Assembly (NCBI GenBank): GCA_021324615.1
Contig: JAJPIT010000100.1
Coordinates: forward strand, 1 to 63,643
Direction: 5' to 3'
Length of the DNA stretch: 63,643 bases
Source: Terriglobia bacterium
GTDB taxonomy: Bacteria > Acidobacteriota > Terriglobia > Bryobacterales > Bryobacteraceae
Under the pieces are notes generated by a model, which was not told the DNA's origin, did no database searches, and saw only the letters and a program-made list of their open reading frames with translations. Position 1 is the first letter of the stretch; each line of letters starts with the position of its first letter. The position numbers and the translations under genes are program-made. Below are positions 45,028 through 54,103 of the stretch, piece after piece.

Positions 45028-46360
45028 GAAAGGCCCCCGGCAGATAGTCCAGCAAATCCGTGGCGAGGACGCACTTGTCGGTGAGCGCCTGTGCGGCGAG
45101 TTCGCCGCACCGGCCGTGCAGGAAGACGGCGCCGCGCACCGCCAGCGCGAGATCGCCGGGGAACTGCGCGGCCATGCCCGCGATCATTCCCGTCAGGATG
45201 TCGCCGCTGCCGCCCTTGGCCATGGCGGGCGAGCCGCTGGTGTTGATCCAAACCCGCCCATCCGGCAAAGCGATCAGCGTGCGATGCCCTTTGAGCACGA
45301 CGCAGCAGTTGCGGCTTCTGGCGAAATCTCGCGCGGTGGATAATCGATCGGTGAATTTCGCGCCGATCAGCCGCGCCATCTCGCCGGGATGCGGCGTGAG
45401 AATCGTCTCCACGCCTCGCCCCCGAAAATCGGAACCGGCGATGGAGTTGAGCCCGTCGGCGTCGATCACCATCGGCGTCTTCGCCTCGCCAAGCAGCCGC
45501 TGCATCAGCGGGCGATTGGGGCCGAGCCCCGGTCCGACGGCGATCACGGTGATTTTTTCCAGCGAAAAATTCTCAAGCGGAGCCGACATCAGCTCCGGCG
45601 CCAGGCGCGAGGGATCGGAACAGGCGACGGTGGTCAGGCCCGCGCCGATGCGCGCCGCCGCCAGTCCCGCCATGGCCGCGGCGCCGGACTTCCCCGGCGC
45701 ACCGCCGACCACCAGCACGTGCCCGAAGTTTCCCTTGTGCGAAGCGGGCTTGCGCGGCGCCGCCAGCGGCGCGAAATGCCGCGCTTCGGAGGTTTCCAGA
45801 TCGCAGGCCACCGCGGCGGTGTCGACGCCGATATCGCCCAGCAGAAGTTCTCCCACGGCTTCCTCGGCGCCCGGGGCGAAAAAATGCTCCACTTTGTAGG
45901 CGGCGAACGTCACGGTGAGGTCGGCGCGAACGAATTCCCCTCCCCCGCCGAGCCCGCTCGGGACATCGACGGCGACCACCTGGGCCGGCGGGCGCAGCGA
46001 GTTAATCTTGCGGATCCAATCGAGCGCGGCTCCGCGCGCCGGACCGGACAGCCCGGTGCCGAGGATGGCGTCCACGATCACGGTTGGCGGAAAGGCGGTC
46101 TGCGGAGGCTGATCGATGCTGATTTCCTGCAACTGGGCGGCGCGGTCCCGCAGCAGCCTCGCCGCGACGCGCCCGTCGCCGCCGTTGTTGCCCTTTCCGC
46201 AGACCACCAGAATGCGCTGCGCGTGCAGCGGGGAGAAGCGCCGCTCGATCGCCTCGGCCACACAGCGTCCGGCGTTTTCCATCAGCACTTCGCCGGGCGT
46301 GCCGCGCGCGATGGTGATCCGGTCCGCTTCGCGCATCTGCTGAGCCGTGAAAACCTTCAC
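45014..46360 (-). CDS. nnr: Bifunctional NAD(P)H-hydrate epimerase / ADP-dependent dehydratase
   Basis: Repairs damaged NAD(P)H hydrates. The N-terminal YjeF-type epimerase domain (about 1-195) has MREADRITIARGTPGEVLMENAG, VVCGKGNNGGDGRVAARLL and VDAILGTGLSG. The C-terminal ribokinase-like dehydratase domain (about 210-448) has GNFGHVLVVGGAPGKSGAA, PLMQRLLGEAKTPMVIDADGL, LTPHPGEMARLIG and NTSGSPAMAKGGSGDILTG. At 448 aa it is a little shorter than E. coli Nnr, mainly in the epimerase domain. Lies between tmk (36 bp) and tsaE, a pairing with tsaE common in bacteria. Confidence 0.95.
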   Translation of the reverse strand: MKVFTAQQMREADRITIARGTPGEVLMENAGRCVAEAIERRFSPLHAQRILVVCGKGNNGGDGRVAARLLRDRAAQLQEISIDQPPQTAFPPTVIVDAILGTGLSGPARGAALDWIRKINSLRPPAQVVAVDVPSGLGGGGEFVRADLTVTFAAYKVEHFFAPGAEEAVGELLLGDIGVDTAAVACDLETSEARHFAPLAAPRKPASHKGNFGHVLVVGGAPGKSGAAAMAGLAAARIGAGLTTVACSDPSRLAPELMSAPLENFSLEKITVIAVGPGLGPNRPLMQRLLGEAKTPMVIDADGLNSIAGSDFRGRGVETILTPHPGEMARLIGAKFTDRLSTARDFARSRNCCVVLKGHRTLIALPDGRVWINTSGSPAMAKGGSGDILTGMIAGMAAQFPGDLALAVRGAVFLHGRCGELAAQALTDKCVLATDLLDYLPGAFRECL

Positions 46361-46396
46361 CCCGCATCCTCCAGAATTGCGGCCGCTGCTAACAGC

Positions 46397-47029
46397 CTAT
46401 AGGATTCCGGCCACGGCCGACCAGACGTCCTGCGCCACGGCGGCCTCGGCGCGGCCGCCGTCGATCCATCGCAGGCGGCGCGGCTCCTCGCCGGCGAGCT
46501 GGTGATACGCCTCGCGAACCTTTCGATGAAACTCGACGGCCTGCTCGTCGATCCGCGTCTCCACGCCTTGCATCCGCTGGTTGCGGGCGCGCGCCCGGCG
46601 CAGTCCGGTTTCGGTGTCGATATCGATGACCAGGGTCAGATCCGGGACCAGGCCGCGGCAGGCGATGCGGTCCACTTCGTAAACCAGCTCCGTTCCCAAT
46701 CCGCGGGCGATGCCCTGATAGACGACGCTGGAGTCGGTGAAACGGTCCGACAAAACGATCTGCCCGTCGGCCAGCGCCGGCAGAATCCACTGCTCCACGT
46801 TCTGCGCGCGGCAGGCGAACATCAGCAACAGTTCCGTCGTGGGACGCATCTCGGCGTTTTGCGCGTCGAGCAGCACGCGCCGGATCTGCACGCCGATCGG
46901 CGTACCGCCGGGCTCGGCCGTTTCCAACACGCGATGTCCGGCCTGGCGCAGGCGCCGGGCCAGGAGGCGAAGCTGCGTCGATTTGCCGCTTCCCTCGGGA
47001 CCTTCGAAGGTGATAAATTTCCCGCGCAC
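46397..47029 (-). CDS. tmk: Thymidylate kinase
   Basis: Phosphorylates dTMP to dTDP. 210 aa; P-loop FEGPEGSGKSTQ, the LID/DR motif DRFTDSSVVYQG and TLVIDIDTETGLRRARAR. GTG start with GGAG upstream. It follows udg by 36 bp in the nucleotide/repair part of the run. Confidence 0.95.
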   Translation of the reverse strand: MRGKFITFEGPEGSGKSTQLRLLARRLRQAGHRVLETAEPGGTPIGVQIRRVLLDAQNAEMRPTTELLLMFACRAQNVEQWILPALADGQIVLSDRFTDSSVVYQGIARGLGTELVYEVDRIACRGLVPDLTLVIDIDTETGLRRARARNQRMQGVETRIDEQAVEFHRKVREAYHQLAGEEPRRLRWIDGGRAEAAVAQDVWSAVAGIL

Positions 47030-47065
47030 TACACGCTCCGCCGCCGCGCCCCATCCGCCCGCCGC

Positions 47066-47785
47066 TCAGTCATAGACAAAGTGCAGGACCTTCTTCAGGT
47101 CTTCCCAGGCTTCGCGCTTGGCGTTCTGATTGTACGGCCGCAAAAGATACGACGGATGATAGGTCACCATCACCGGAAGGTCGCGCCATTTGTGCCAGCG
47201 CCCGCGCAGCCGTGTGACGCCGTCCTTGGTGTTCAGCAGCGCCTTGGCCGCCGTGGACCCCAGCGCGCAAATCGCCTTCGGGCCGATGGCCATCAACTGG
47301 CGAAACAGAAACTCGCCGCAGATTTCCATCTCGTCCGGCAGCGGCGTCCGATTCTCCGGAGGGCGGCACTTCACCACGTTGCAGATGTACACGTCGGCGC
47401 GGCGGATCGGGATGCCTTCCTTCGCCGCGGTGTTGTCGATCATCTGGGTGAGCAGTTGCCCGGCGCGGCCGACAAACGGCAGTCCCTGTTCGTCTTCCTC
47501 GGCCCCCGGCCCTTCGCCGACGAACACCAGCCGCGCCTTCTCATTGCCCGATCCGAAGACGATCTTCGAGCGCCGCTCCGATAAACGGCAGCGCCGGCAA
47601 TCGCCGATGTCTTCGATAATTTTGAGCAGCGTGTCGCCCGCGGGAGCGATCGGCGGGATGGGGATCGCGGCGGCTTCCTCCGGCCGCACCGCGTTTTCCC
47701 CGATGGCTGCACCCCGGCGGAAAATCTCCTTCACCCCCAGATCGCGGTAAAAGGCGAGCCGGCTCCGCAATTGTTCCCGATTCAT
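47066..47785 (-). CDS. udg: Family 4 uracil-DNA glycosylase with [4Fe-4S] cluster
   Basis: Removes uracil from DNA. 239 aa. An N-terminal ~50-residue region is followed by the type 4 UDG core: [20 protein letters not shown] (catalytic/uracil pocket motif 1) and [12 protein letters not shown] (motif 2). Predicted cluster ligands C63, C66, C140 and C156 give the C-x2-C...C-x15-C pattern. The start overlaps the coaBC stop as ATGA, so it is translationally coupled. Confidence 0.93.
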   Translation of the reverse strand: MNREQLRSRLAFYRDLGVKEIFRRGAAIGENAVRPEEAAAIPIPPIAPAGDTLLKIIEDIGDCRRCRLSERRSKIVFGSGNEKARLVFVGEGPGAEEDEQGLPFVGRAGQLLTQMIDNTAAKEGIPIRRADVYICNVVKCRPPENRTPLPDEMEICGEFLFRQLMAIGPKAICALGSTAAKALLNTKDGVTRLRGRWHKWRDLPVMVTYHPSYLLRPYNQNAKREAWEDLKKVLHFVYD

Positions 47786-48990
47786 GGCGAGGAGTGCAGC
47801 GCCAGCCGCAGCTTCGCCACCTGATCGAGAATGCGGCGCGCGATCACGCGCTTGGCCGCGCGCTTTACCGGAATCGCCTCGCCGGTGCGCAAAACCAGCA
47901 CCACCTCGTTCTCATCCGATTCGAACCCGGCGCCCTCCATGGAAACCAGATTGGCCACCACCATGTCGCAATTTTTGCTTTCCAGCTTCCGCCGCGCCTC
48001 TTCCACCAGACGGTCCGTCTCCGCCGCGAACCCCACCAGCAGCCGGCCGCCTTTCTGGTTTCCCACCTCGGCCAGAATGTCGGGCGTCGGATCCAGTTCA
48101 AGCGAAAGCCGCGCGGCGGTCTTTTTTTCCTTGGTGCGTGGAGCATCGGCGCGGTGGTAATCGGCGACGGCCGCCGCCTTGATGATGATTGTTGATTCCT
48201 CCAGGTGCTCCAGGACGGCCGCGCGCATCTCGCCCGCGGTCCGCACCCGGATGGTCCGCGCGCCGCGCGGCTCGGCCAGATGCACCGGACCGGAAACCAG
48301 CGTCACGCGCGCCCCCCGCGCAGCGGCTTCCTCGGCCAGCGCGTAGCCCATCTTCCCGCTGGACCGGTTGGAGATGTAGCGCACCGCGTCGATCGGTTCC
48401 TGGGTGGGGCCGGCGGTGATCAGCACCACTTCGCCTTCCAGATCGCGCGGCGCGGGCGCGGCGCCGGAAGCCACCAGCTCGGCGATGCGCGCCGGATCAG
48501 CCAGCCGTCCGGGCCCGCTCTCGCCGCAGGCCAGGATTCCCTCCTCCGGCTCGATCAGCTCATGGCCGCGCTCCCGCAGCAGCCGCACATTTTCGCGCGT
48601 CGCCGGATGATTCCACATTTGGGCGTTCATCGCCGGCGCCAGCACCACCCGCCCGGTGAAGGCCAGATACATCGTGGTCAGAAAATCATCGGCGAGTCCG
48701 TGCGCGAATTTCGCCAGGATATCGGCGGTGGCGGGCGCGACCACCAGAACGTCGCTTTCCCGTGCGACCCGAATATGCTCGATCGCGCCCGCCAGGTTGT
48801 CTTCGGCGGCGAAAAGCCCGGTGATGGCCTTCCGTCCGGTGAGCGCGGCGAAGGTCAGCGGCCGCACGAACTCCGCCGCCGGCGCCGTCAGGATAACTTG
48901 CACGGAAAAGCCGCGCTCCATCAGCGCGCGCGCCAGCTCCGCGGATTTGTACGCGGCGATGCCGCCGCACACCCCCAGAGCCACGTTCAT
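47782..48990 (-). CDS. coaBC: Bifunctional phosphopantothenoylcysteine decarboxylase / phosphopantothenate--cysteine ligase
   Basis: Two consecutive steps of coenzyme A synthesis. The N-terminal flavoprotein CoaC half has GVCGGIAAYKSAELAR, catalytic His72 (IEHIRVA), PAMNAQMW and the active-site Cys155 in GILACGESGPGRLADP. The C-terminal CoaB half starts near 180 (EVVLITAGPTQEPIDAVRYI) with NRSSGKMGYALAEEAAARGA and VGFAAETDRLVEEARRKL. 402 aa, normal length. Sits directly after rpoZ, a conserved neighbourhood (gmk-rpoZ-coaBC). Confidence 0.96.
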   Translation of the reverse strand: MNVALGVCGGIAAYKSAELARALMERGFSVQVILTAPAAEFVRPLTFAALTGRKAITGLFAAEDNLAGAIEHIRVARESDVLVVAPATADILAKFAHGLADDFLTTMYLAFTGRVVLAPAMNAQMWNHPATRENVRLLRERGHELIEPEEGILACGESGPGRLADPARIAELVASGAAPAPRDLEGEVVLITAGPTQEPIDAVRYISNRSSGKMGYALAEEAAARGARVTLVSGPVHLAEPRGARTIRVRTAGEMRAAVLEHLEESTIIIKAAAVADYHRADAPRTKEKKTAARLSLELDPTPDILAEVGNQKGGRLLVGFAAETDRLVEEARRKLESKNCDMVVANLVSMEGAGFESDENEVVLVLRTGEAIPVKRAAKRVIARRILDQVAKLRLALHSSP

Positions 48991-49057
48991 GGCTTGGTCC
49001 TGGAGCGCGGAGGGCGGCCCGCCCCTGCCCCGCGCCCGGCCGGCCGCGGCATGGCTG

Positions 49058-49303
49058 TCATTCTCCCGGCGGCGCCGGCTGCGGGCGCTTCAGCGCCGGA
49101 TCCTCGTACTGCACCAGCCCGCGGCGCACCTCCTCCATGGCGGCGACCGTCGGCTTTTTCGAGGTGGTCGGCAGATAGCTGCGGGCTCCGTTCTGGAGCT
49201 GGCGCGCGCGCTTGGCGGCGACGATGATGAAACGGTACACGCTCGCTTCCGGATCGTCCGGAATCACGCTCGCCGCGGTCTGTCGGAAATTGGACTCAGC
49301 CAT
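49058..49303 (-). CDS. rpoZ: RNA polymerase omega subunit
   Basis: Small RNA polymerase subunit, 81 aa, that aids assembly and ppGpp binding. SVYRFIIVAAKRARQLQNGA matches the omega helix region, and KKPTVAAMEEVRRGLV its continuation. The place between gmk and coaBC is the classic rpoZ locus, which makes the call firm despite low intrinsic conservation. Confidence 0.9.
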   Translation of the reverse strand: MAESNFRQTAASVIPDDPEASVYRFIIVAAKRARQLQNGARSYLPTTSKKPTVAAMEEVRRGLVQYEDPALKRPQPAPPGE

Positions 49304-49365
49304 GTTGATTCGTTTGCTCCATTCAAAGCTCGATCCTCGCCCGCCGGGCGATTGTTTTTAAGAGC

Positions 49366-49971
49366 CTACAAAAACGTCTCCAAGATGGGCCGGATTTCGT
49401 TCTCCATCCGGTCGCGCCGGCTCCGCGTCGCGCGGACGATGGCCACCAGCGTTTCCACCGAGGAAGCCACCTCGCGGTTCACCAGCACATAATCGTACAA
49501 AGAATAATTGCGAATTTCTTCCGCCGCGTCGCGCAGGCGCCGGGCGATCACTTCGTCGGAATCCTGCGACCGCGCCCGCAGCCGTTCTTCCAGAACCCGC
49601 CGGCTGGGAGCCAAAATAAAGACCGACACCGCGCCGGGGATCTTCTGCTTCAATTGTCGCGCACCCTGGACGTCGATGTCGAGCACCAGATCGGCGCCCG
49701 CCTCCGCCGCCCGCTCCAGCTCGCTCGTGTGAGTCCCATAGTAGTGGCCGAACACCTCGGCGTGCTCCAGGAACTCCCCCCGGGCCAGCCGGTCCTCAAA
49801 CTCCGCCCGCGAAATGAAAAAATAGTCCTGCCCGTCTTGCTCCTGCCCGCGGGGAGGCCGGGTGGTATAGGAAACCGAGAAGCGCAGGCCGGGCACGCGC
49901 CGCAGCAGTTCGCGCGTGAGCGTCGATTTGCCAGATCCGGAGGGCGCCGAAATGATAAAAACGGTGGTCAT
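49366..49971 (-). CDS. gmk: Guanylate kinase
   Basis: Phosphorylates GMP/dGMP. 201 aa; P-loop ISAPSGSGKSTLTREL, GMP-binding SVSYTTRPPRGQEQDGQDYFFI, LDIDVQGARQLKQK and the LID region RLRARSQDSDEVIARRL. 16 bp downstream of yicC, 62 bp upstream of rpoZ. Confidence 0.96.
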   Translation of the reverse strand: MTTVFIISAPSGSGKSTLTRELLRRVPGLRFSVSYTTRPPRGQEQDGQDYFFISRAEFEDRLARGEFLEHAEVFGHYYGTHTSELERAAEAGADLVLDIDVQGARQLKQKIPGAVSVFILAPSRRVLEERLRARSQDSDEVIARRLRDAAEEIRNYSLYDYVLVNREVASSVETLVAIVRATRSRRDRMENEIRPILETFL

Positions 49972-49987
49972 GGTCGCGCGCCGGCGG

Positions 49988-50887
49988 CTACTCCAGATTC
50001 AACGACTGCTCCCGGATCTTCTCGATCGCCGATTTGGCCTCCAGCGCCAGCTCCGTAATCTTCAGCCCCGCGTCTCCCATCCCGTTGGTTTTCGAGAGAA
50101 TCGTGTTGGTCTCGCGGTTCATCTCCTGCAACAGGAAATCGAGCTTTTTGCCCGCCTCGCCGCCGCCGTCCAGCAGCGCGGCGAGCTGCGCCGAGTGAAT
50201 TTTCAACCTCGCCAGCTCCTCGCCGATGTCGCTGCGGTCGGCCAGAATGGCCGCCTCCTGCGCCAGCCTCTGCGGGTCCAGCGGCGCGCCCTTCAGCAGC
50301 TCCTGCAGGCGCTCCGCCAGCCGGCTCTGAAACGCGGCGGCCGCGCGGTCCCGGATTTTTTCGATCTGCTCCGCCGCTTCCGCCACCCGCGCGTTGTGGG
50401 ACCGCAGCTCCCGCGCGATCTCCGCGCCCTCGCGCGCCCGGAAGCAGTTCAGCTCGTCGAGGGCTTGCGACAGCGCCTCGCGCAGCGCCGGCTCGGCCTC
50501 CGGCGGCGGCTCGGCTTCGCCGGTTTCGGCGAACATGCCCGGCAGCCGCAGCGCCGCGTTCAAATCCGGCTTGGCATCGATCCCATGCCGCCGGGCCGCT
50601 TCGTCAAACGCCCTCAGATATTCCTCCAGCAGCGCGTGATTCAGCGCCGGGGCCCGGCCGTTGGCCGGCGCCGGCGGCAGCGAAACCCGGACCTCCACGT
50701 GCCCGCGCAGCACCCGCTCCTTGACCATCGCGCGGATGATATTCTCGAACGGATCGGCGGCGGCCGGCGCGTGGATCTGGATATCCAGCCCGCGGTGATT
50801 CAGGCTCTTCACGCTGACCACCAGCTCGCCTTCGCCCAGCGGATGGCGCACGCGCGCGAATCCGGTCATCGATCGCAGCGGCTTCAT
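49988..50887 (-). CDS. yicC: YicC-family endoribonuclease-like protein
   Basis: 299-aa YicC/YloC family protein, a widespread family with RNA-endonuclease activity reported in enterobacteria. It begins with the invariant RSMTGFARV and VVSVKSLNHRGLDIQI, and ends with the conserved GKKLDFLLQEMNRETNTILSK and ITELALEAKSAIEKIREQ. The stretch between (about 150-240) is a charged coiled helical region. ATGA overlap with the upstream msbA-like gene. Its place before gmk is conserved in many bacteria. Confidence 0.92.
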   Translation of the reverse strand: MKPLRSMTGFARVRHPLGEGELVVSVKSLNHRGLDIQIHAPAAADPFENIIRAMVKERVLRGHVEVRVSLPPAPANGRAPALNHALLEEYLRAFDEAARRHGIDAKPDLNAALRLPGMFAETGEAEPPPEAEPALREALSQALDELNCFRAREGAEIARELRSHNARVAEAAEQIEKIRDRAAAAFQSRLAERLQELLKGAPLDPQRLAQEAAILADRSDIGEELARLKIHSAQLAALLDGGGEAGKKLDFLLQEMNRETNTILSKTNGMGDAGLKITELALEAKSAIEKIREQSLNLE

Positions 50888-52692
50888 GAAACCAGAAATT
50901 GTAACTCGTGCAGGCGCTGGTAGACGCCGCCCGACTTGATCAACTGCTGGTGCGTTCCGGTCTCCACGATCCGCCCGCGGTCGAGCACCGCGATCTTGTC
51001 GGCGCGCCGCACCGTCGCCAGCCGGTGCGCGATCACGATCACCGTGCGCCGCTCCATCAGGATTTGCAGCGCGCGCTGCACCAGCATCTCCGATTCGCTG
51101 TCCAGATGCGAAGTGGCCTCGTCCAGGATCAGAATCGGCGCGTTTTTCAGCAGCGCCCGCGCGATCGCCAGCCGCTGCCGCTGCCCGCCGCTCAGCTTGT
51201 GGCCGCGCTCGCCGATCCGCGTTTCGTAGCCTTCCGGCATCCGCAGAATGAACTCCTCGGCGAGCGCCGTGCGGGCCGCCTGGCGGATCTGCTCGCGCGT
51301 CGCCCCGGCCCGCCCGTAGCCGATATTGCTGGCCACCGTGTCGTTGAACAAAAACGTGTCCTGCGCGACGATGGAAATCTTTTCGCGCAGCGACGCCAGG
51401 CGCAGCTCGCGCACATCGCGTCCGTCGATCTTCAACGCGCCTTTTTCCACATCGTAAAATCGCGGGACCAGATTGGCCAGCGTCGTCTTCCCCGCCCCGC
51501 TGGGGCCGACCAGCGCCACGATCTCGCCGGCCTTCACCTCCAGCGAAACCGAATCGAGCACGAAGCCGTCCGGAGCGCCGGGATAGCGGAACGTCACATT
51601 TTCAAAGGCGATGGACTTCTCAAAGCGCGCCAGCTTGAACGCGCCGTCCTTGATGGTCTGGTCCCGGTCCAGGTACTCGAACACCTTCTGCGAGGCACCC
51701 AGCGCCTGCTGGAAGATGTTGTGAATGCCGGCCAGCCGCTTCATGGGTTCGTACAGCATCAGCAGCGCGATGACGAAGCTGGTGAAGTCGCCGGCCGTCA
51801 TCACGCCCGCCTTGATCTGCCCGCGCGCGTAGCTCAGCAGGCCGACGATGGTGATCGCGCCGAAAAGCTCGATCAGCGGCGAGGCGATGGCCTGCTGCGC
51901 GACGTAGCGCAGATTGCTGCGCCGCAGCTTTCCGGCGCGGTCGCGAAAGCGGTTGGATTCGATCTCCTCGGCGCCGAAGGACTTCACCACCTGGTTGCCG
52001 CTGAGGGTTTCCTGCAAGAGCTGATTGAGCTCGGCCGCGTCGTCCTGCGCGCGCCGCGTGGTGCGCCGGATGCGGCGGCCCAGCCGCACCGTCGGAATCA
52101 CCACGAACGGCAGGACGGTTAAACTCGCCAGCGCCAGCTTCCCGTCGGTCCCGATCACCACCGCAAGCAGGAACGCCGCCGAAAAGCTCTGCCGCAGAAA
52201 ATCGGCCAGAATATGCGAGGTCGCCACCTGAATTTTTTCGAGATCATTCATGATCGACGACATCACCCGGGCGGTCGAATTCTTTTCAAAAAAGTGCGCG
52301 TCCTGGTGCAGCACCCGGTCGAAGACCGCCTGCCGCAGATCGGTCACCGCCGAAAAGCCGACATAGTTGATCAGGTAATTGCCCAGGTAATCGCACAGGC
52401 CCTTGAGGAAAAACACCATCAGGATGGCCGCCGCCACCAGCGACCAGACATTGTGCAGCGGAAGCGGAACCACGCCGGCCAGAGCCACCGGCCGGTGCAG
52501 CAGCGGCGGGTTCTTCCACAACACCACCGGCACGTCGGCCGAGGCGGGATTGAGCACGCGGTCGAAAACCGGCCCGATTAACAGCGCGGTCAGCCCCTGC
52601 GCCGCCCCGACCAGAATCATCAGGATCACCGACGCCAGCAGATGCGGCGCATAGGGCCGCGAATAGCGCAGCAGCCGGACCAGCTCCTTCAT
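50884..52692 (-). CDS. MsbA-like lipid/multidrug ABC exporter (fused permease-ATPase)
   Basis: A 602-aa half-transporter working as a homodimer. A six-helix membrane domain (about 15-320) starts LASVILMILVGAAQGLTALL. The nucleotide-binding domain has Walker A VGPSGAGKTTLANL, signature LSGGQRQRLAIARALL, Walker B ILILDEATSHLD and the H-loop IAHRLATV. Position next to a heptosyltransferase-like gene favours export of lipid A-core (MsbA), though broader substrates are possible. ATG 52692 overlaps the glycosyltransferase stop (ATGA); a long in-frame upstream opening is low-complexity Arg/Gly and rejected. Confidence 0.9.
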   Translation of the reverse strand: MKELVRLLRYSRPYAPHLLASVILMILVGAAQGLTALLIGPVFDRVLNPASADVPVVLWKNPPLLHRPVALAGVVPLPLHNVWSLVAAAILMVFFLKGLCDYLGNYLINYVGFSAVTDLRQAVFDRVLHQDAHFFEKNSTARVMSSIMNDLEKIQVATSHILADFLRQSFSAAFLLAVVIGTDGKLALASLTVLPFVVIPTVRLGRRIRRTTRRAQDDAAELNQLLQETLSGNQVVKSFGAEEIESNRFRDRAGKLRRSNLRYVAQQAIASPLIELFGAITIVGLLSYARGQIKAGVMTAGDFTSFVIALLMLYEPMKRLAGIHNIFQQALGASQKVFEYLDRDQTIKDGAFKLARFEKSIAFENVTFRYPGAPDGFVLDSVSLEVKAGEIVALVGPSGAGKTTLANLVPRFYDVEKGALKIDGRDVRELRLASLREKISIVAQDTFLFNDTVASNIGYGRAGATREQIRQAARTALAEEFILRMPEGYETRIGERGHKLSGGQRQRLAIARALLKNAPILILDEATSHLDSESEMLVQRALQILMERRTVIVIAHRLATVRRADKIAVLDRGRIVETGTHQQLIKSGGVYQRLHELQFLVS

Positions 52693-53585
52693 GCCCGCAC
52701 CTTCAATGCCTCGATCGCGGCCGCCACGTCCTCCACCGAGATGCCGCGGATGCCTTCGGGCGAGGCCAGCACCTGCGCTTCGGTCCGCCACGGGCCCCAG
52801 ATCGCCGGATCGGAGGAGCCGAACAGCGCCACGACGGGAACTCCGAAGGCCGCCGCGATGTGCGCCGGCCCGCTGTCGTTGCCCAGGAACAACTGCGCGC
52901 CCGAAATCAGGCTCTTCACCCGCGCCAGCGGCGCGTTCTTCCACACCTCAAAGCCGGCGAACGGCCGGACGTCGTCTCCCGGGCCCGCCAGAAAAACGCA
53001 GCGCGCGCGCCGGGCGATCTCAAGGAACCGCTCGGCCGGCCACGTCTTCTCCGGAATCGAGGCGAAGGGATGAATGACGAAATAAGCGCCGCTGAGCTCG
53101 CAAGGCGGCGCAAACAGCCGGGCCCGCGGGATCTCCGCGCGCGGCACCCCCAGCCAGAACATCGCCGAGGCCAAATGTTCCGCCGTATGCACCGTCCGCT
53201 CGACGCCCAGAATCTCCTGCGCCCGCGGAATTTTGTGCGAATAAAGAAAACTGTAGCGGTGATGGCGGAAGCCGCAGCGGATCCTGGCGCGCGTCGCCGC
53301 GGTCAGCAGCATGGCGCGGGGGCCGCCGTGAAAATTGATCGCCAGATCCGCCGCGCACGCCGATTCGCGGATCTCGTCGACGTCCGGATTCCCCTCGAAC
53401 ACGGCGCGGAAGCGCGGTTCCACCAGCACGCTGATCTTCAAATCCGGCCGGTGGGCCTTCAACAGCGCCAGCGCCGGGGTGGTCAGAACGCAGTCCCCCA
53501 GCGACCGCAGCCGGATCACCGCGACCCGCGCGCCGGAGGGCAAACGCTCCAGTAGATTCGTCACGCTCCTCTCAAACGCGCGCAC
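52689..53585 (-). CDS. Family 9 glycosyltransferase (LPS heptosyltransferase-like)
   Basis: 298 aa, GT9 fold. Opens with VAVIRLRSLGDCVLTTPALALLK, the donor-independent GT-B signature of ADP-heptose transferases, and has the C-terminal LFLGNDSGPAHIAAAFGVPVV donor-site motif followed by ALFGSSDPAIWGPW. Likely adds a heptose or related sugar to the LPS core. GTG start. Coupled to the msbA-like exporter, which supports an outer-membrane lipid role. Exact sugar not predictable. Confidence 0.88.
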   Translation of the reverse strand: MRAFERSVTNLLERLPSGARVAVIRLRSLGDCVLTTPALALLKAHRPDLKISVLVEPRFRAVFEGNPDVDEIRESACAADLAINFHGGPRAMLLTAATRARIRCGFRHHRYSFLYSHKIPRAQEILGVERTVHTAEHLASAMFWLGVPRAEIPRARLFAPPCELSGAYFVIHPFASIPEKTWPAERFLEIARRARCVFLAGPGDDVRPFAGFEVWKNAPLARVKSLISGAQLFLGNDSGPAHIAAAFGVPVVALFGSSDPAIWGPWRTEAQVLASPEGIRGISVEDVAAAIEALKVRA

Positions 53586-53606
53586 CGGCGAAAGTCGACT
53601 TCACGG

Positions 53607-53777
53607 CTACTCTTCGATCCGCGCTTCATCGACCAGCATCACCGGGATGTCGTCGCGAATCGGATAGACGCGTTTGCACTGTACGCATTTCAGGCCGTTT
53701 TCGTCCTGCTTTAATTCCACCGGCGCCTTGCACAGCGGGCAGACGAGAATTTCCAGCAGATCCTTGCTGATGGCCAT
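53607..53777 (-). CDS. Trm112-like zinc-binding protein
   Basis: A 56-aa protein of the Trm112/UPF0434 (YcaR) family. Four cysteines C13, C16, C31, C34 (CPLC...CVQC) form a zinc ribbon, and the conserved CKRVYPIRDDIPVML tail ends the domain. Trm112 partners methyltransferases in eukaryotes; bacterial members are often beside lpxK/kdsB or LPS genes, which suits its place 21 bp upstream of the heptosyltransferase-like gene. ATG start supported by its minus-10 box. Confidence 0.88.
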   Translation of the reverse strand: MAISKDLLEILVCPLCKAPVELKQDENGLKCVQCKRVYPIRDDIPVMLVDEARIEE

Positions 53778-54103
53778 AAATCGAAGTGTATCACCTCGGT
53801 CGCCGGCGGGTTCACCGCCCCAATGGCTGAAGTTTCAGCGACATGGCCTCTCCAAAGCGTGGGAATTTTTCGCACGTCGAATACGTTGGATGCAGATGGC
53901 TGGCGCCTCAGGCAGCTCCCAGTCAACCGCGCGGCGGAAGCACCCGGGCAACCCCGCTCGCAACGTACGATGCCCTGGCTTAAGCTGTGTTGGCTTAAAT
54001 CAGCCCCTTGCTGTCCTGTGGAGATCGGGCAGAGCGGCCGCAACCCTGAAATCTTCGTAGGACCCGCGACCAGCCGTCAGGCTCGTGCCGCTGAAGTGTA
54101 TTC
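53778..54103. other. 326-bp interval without a recognisable gene
   Basis: Apart from the Trm112 promoter no gene, known RNA or clear mobile element was recognised. The composition is less GC-biased than the flanks. It has a short hairpin GCTGAAGTTTCAGC (53826-53839), and the 9-mer GAAGTGTAT occurs at both edges (53783-53791 and 54093-54101). The left copy is explained by the promoter; the right copy, just before the MFS stop, is not. Confidence 0.5.
53785..53790 (-). promoter_or_regulatory. Leaderless minus-10 box of the Trm112-like gene and downstream run
   Basis: TGATACACT reads as extended minus-10 (TGn plus TACACT) ending 7 nt before the ATG at 53777; no ribosome-binding site. It may head the long minus-strand run to tsaE. 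Confidence 0.5.

Noticed and set aside
53783-54101. A mobile element flanked by a 9-bp target duplication
   Set aside because: No terminal inverted repeats or transposase fragment; one copy of the 9-mer is the Trm112 minus-10 region. Kept only as a low-interest observation.
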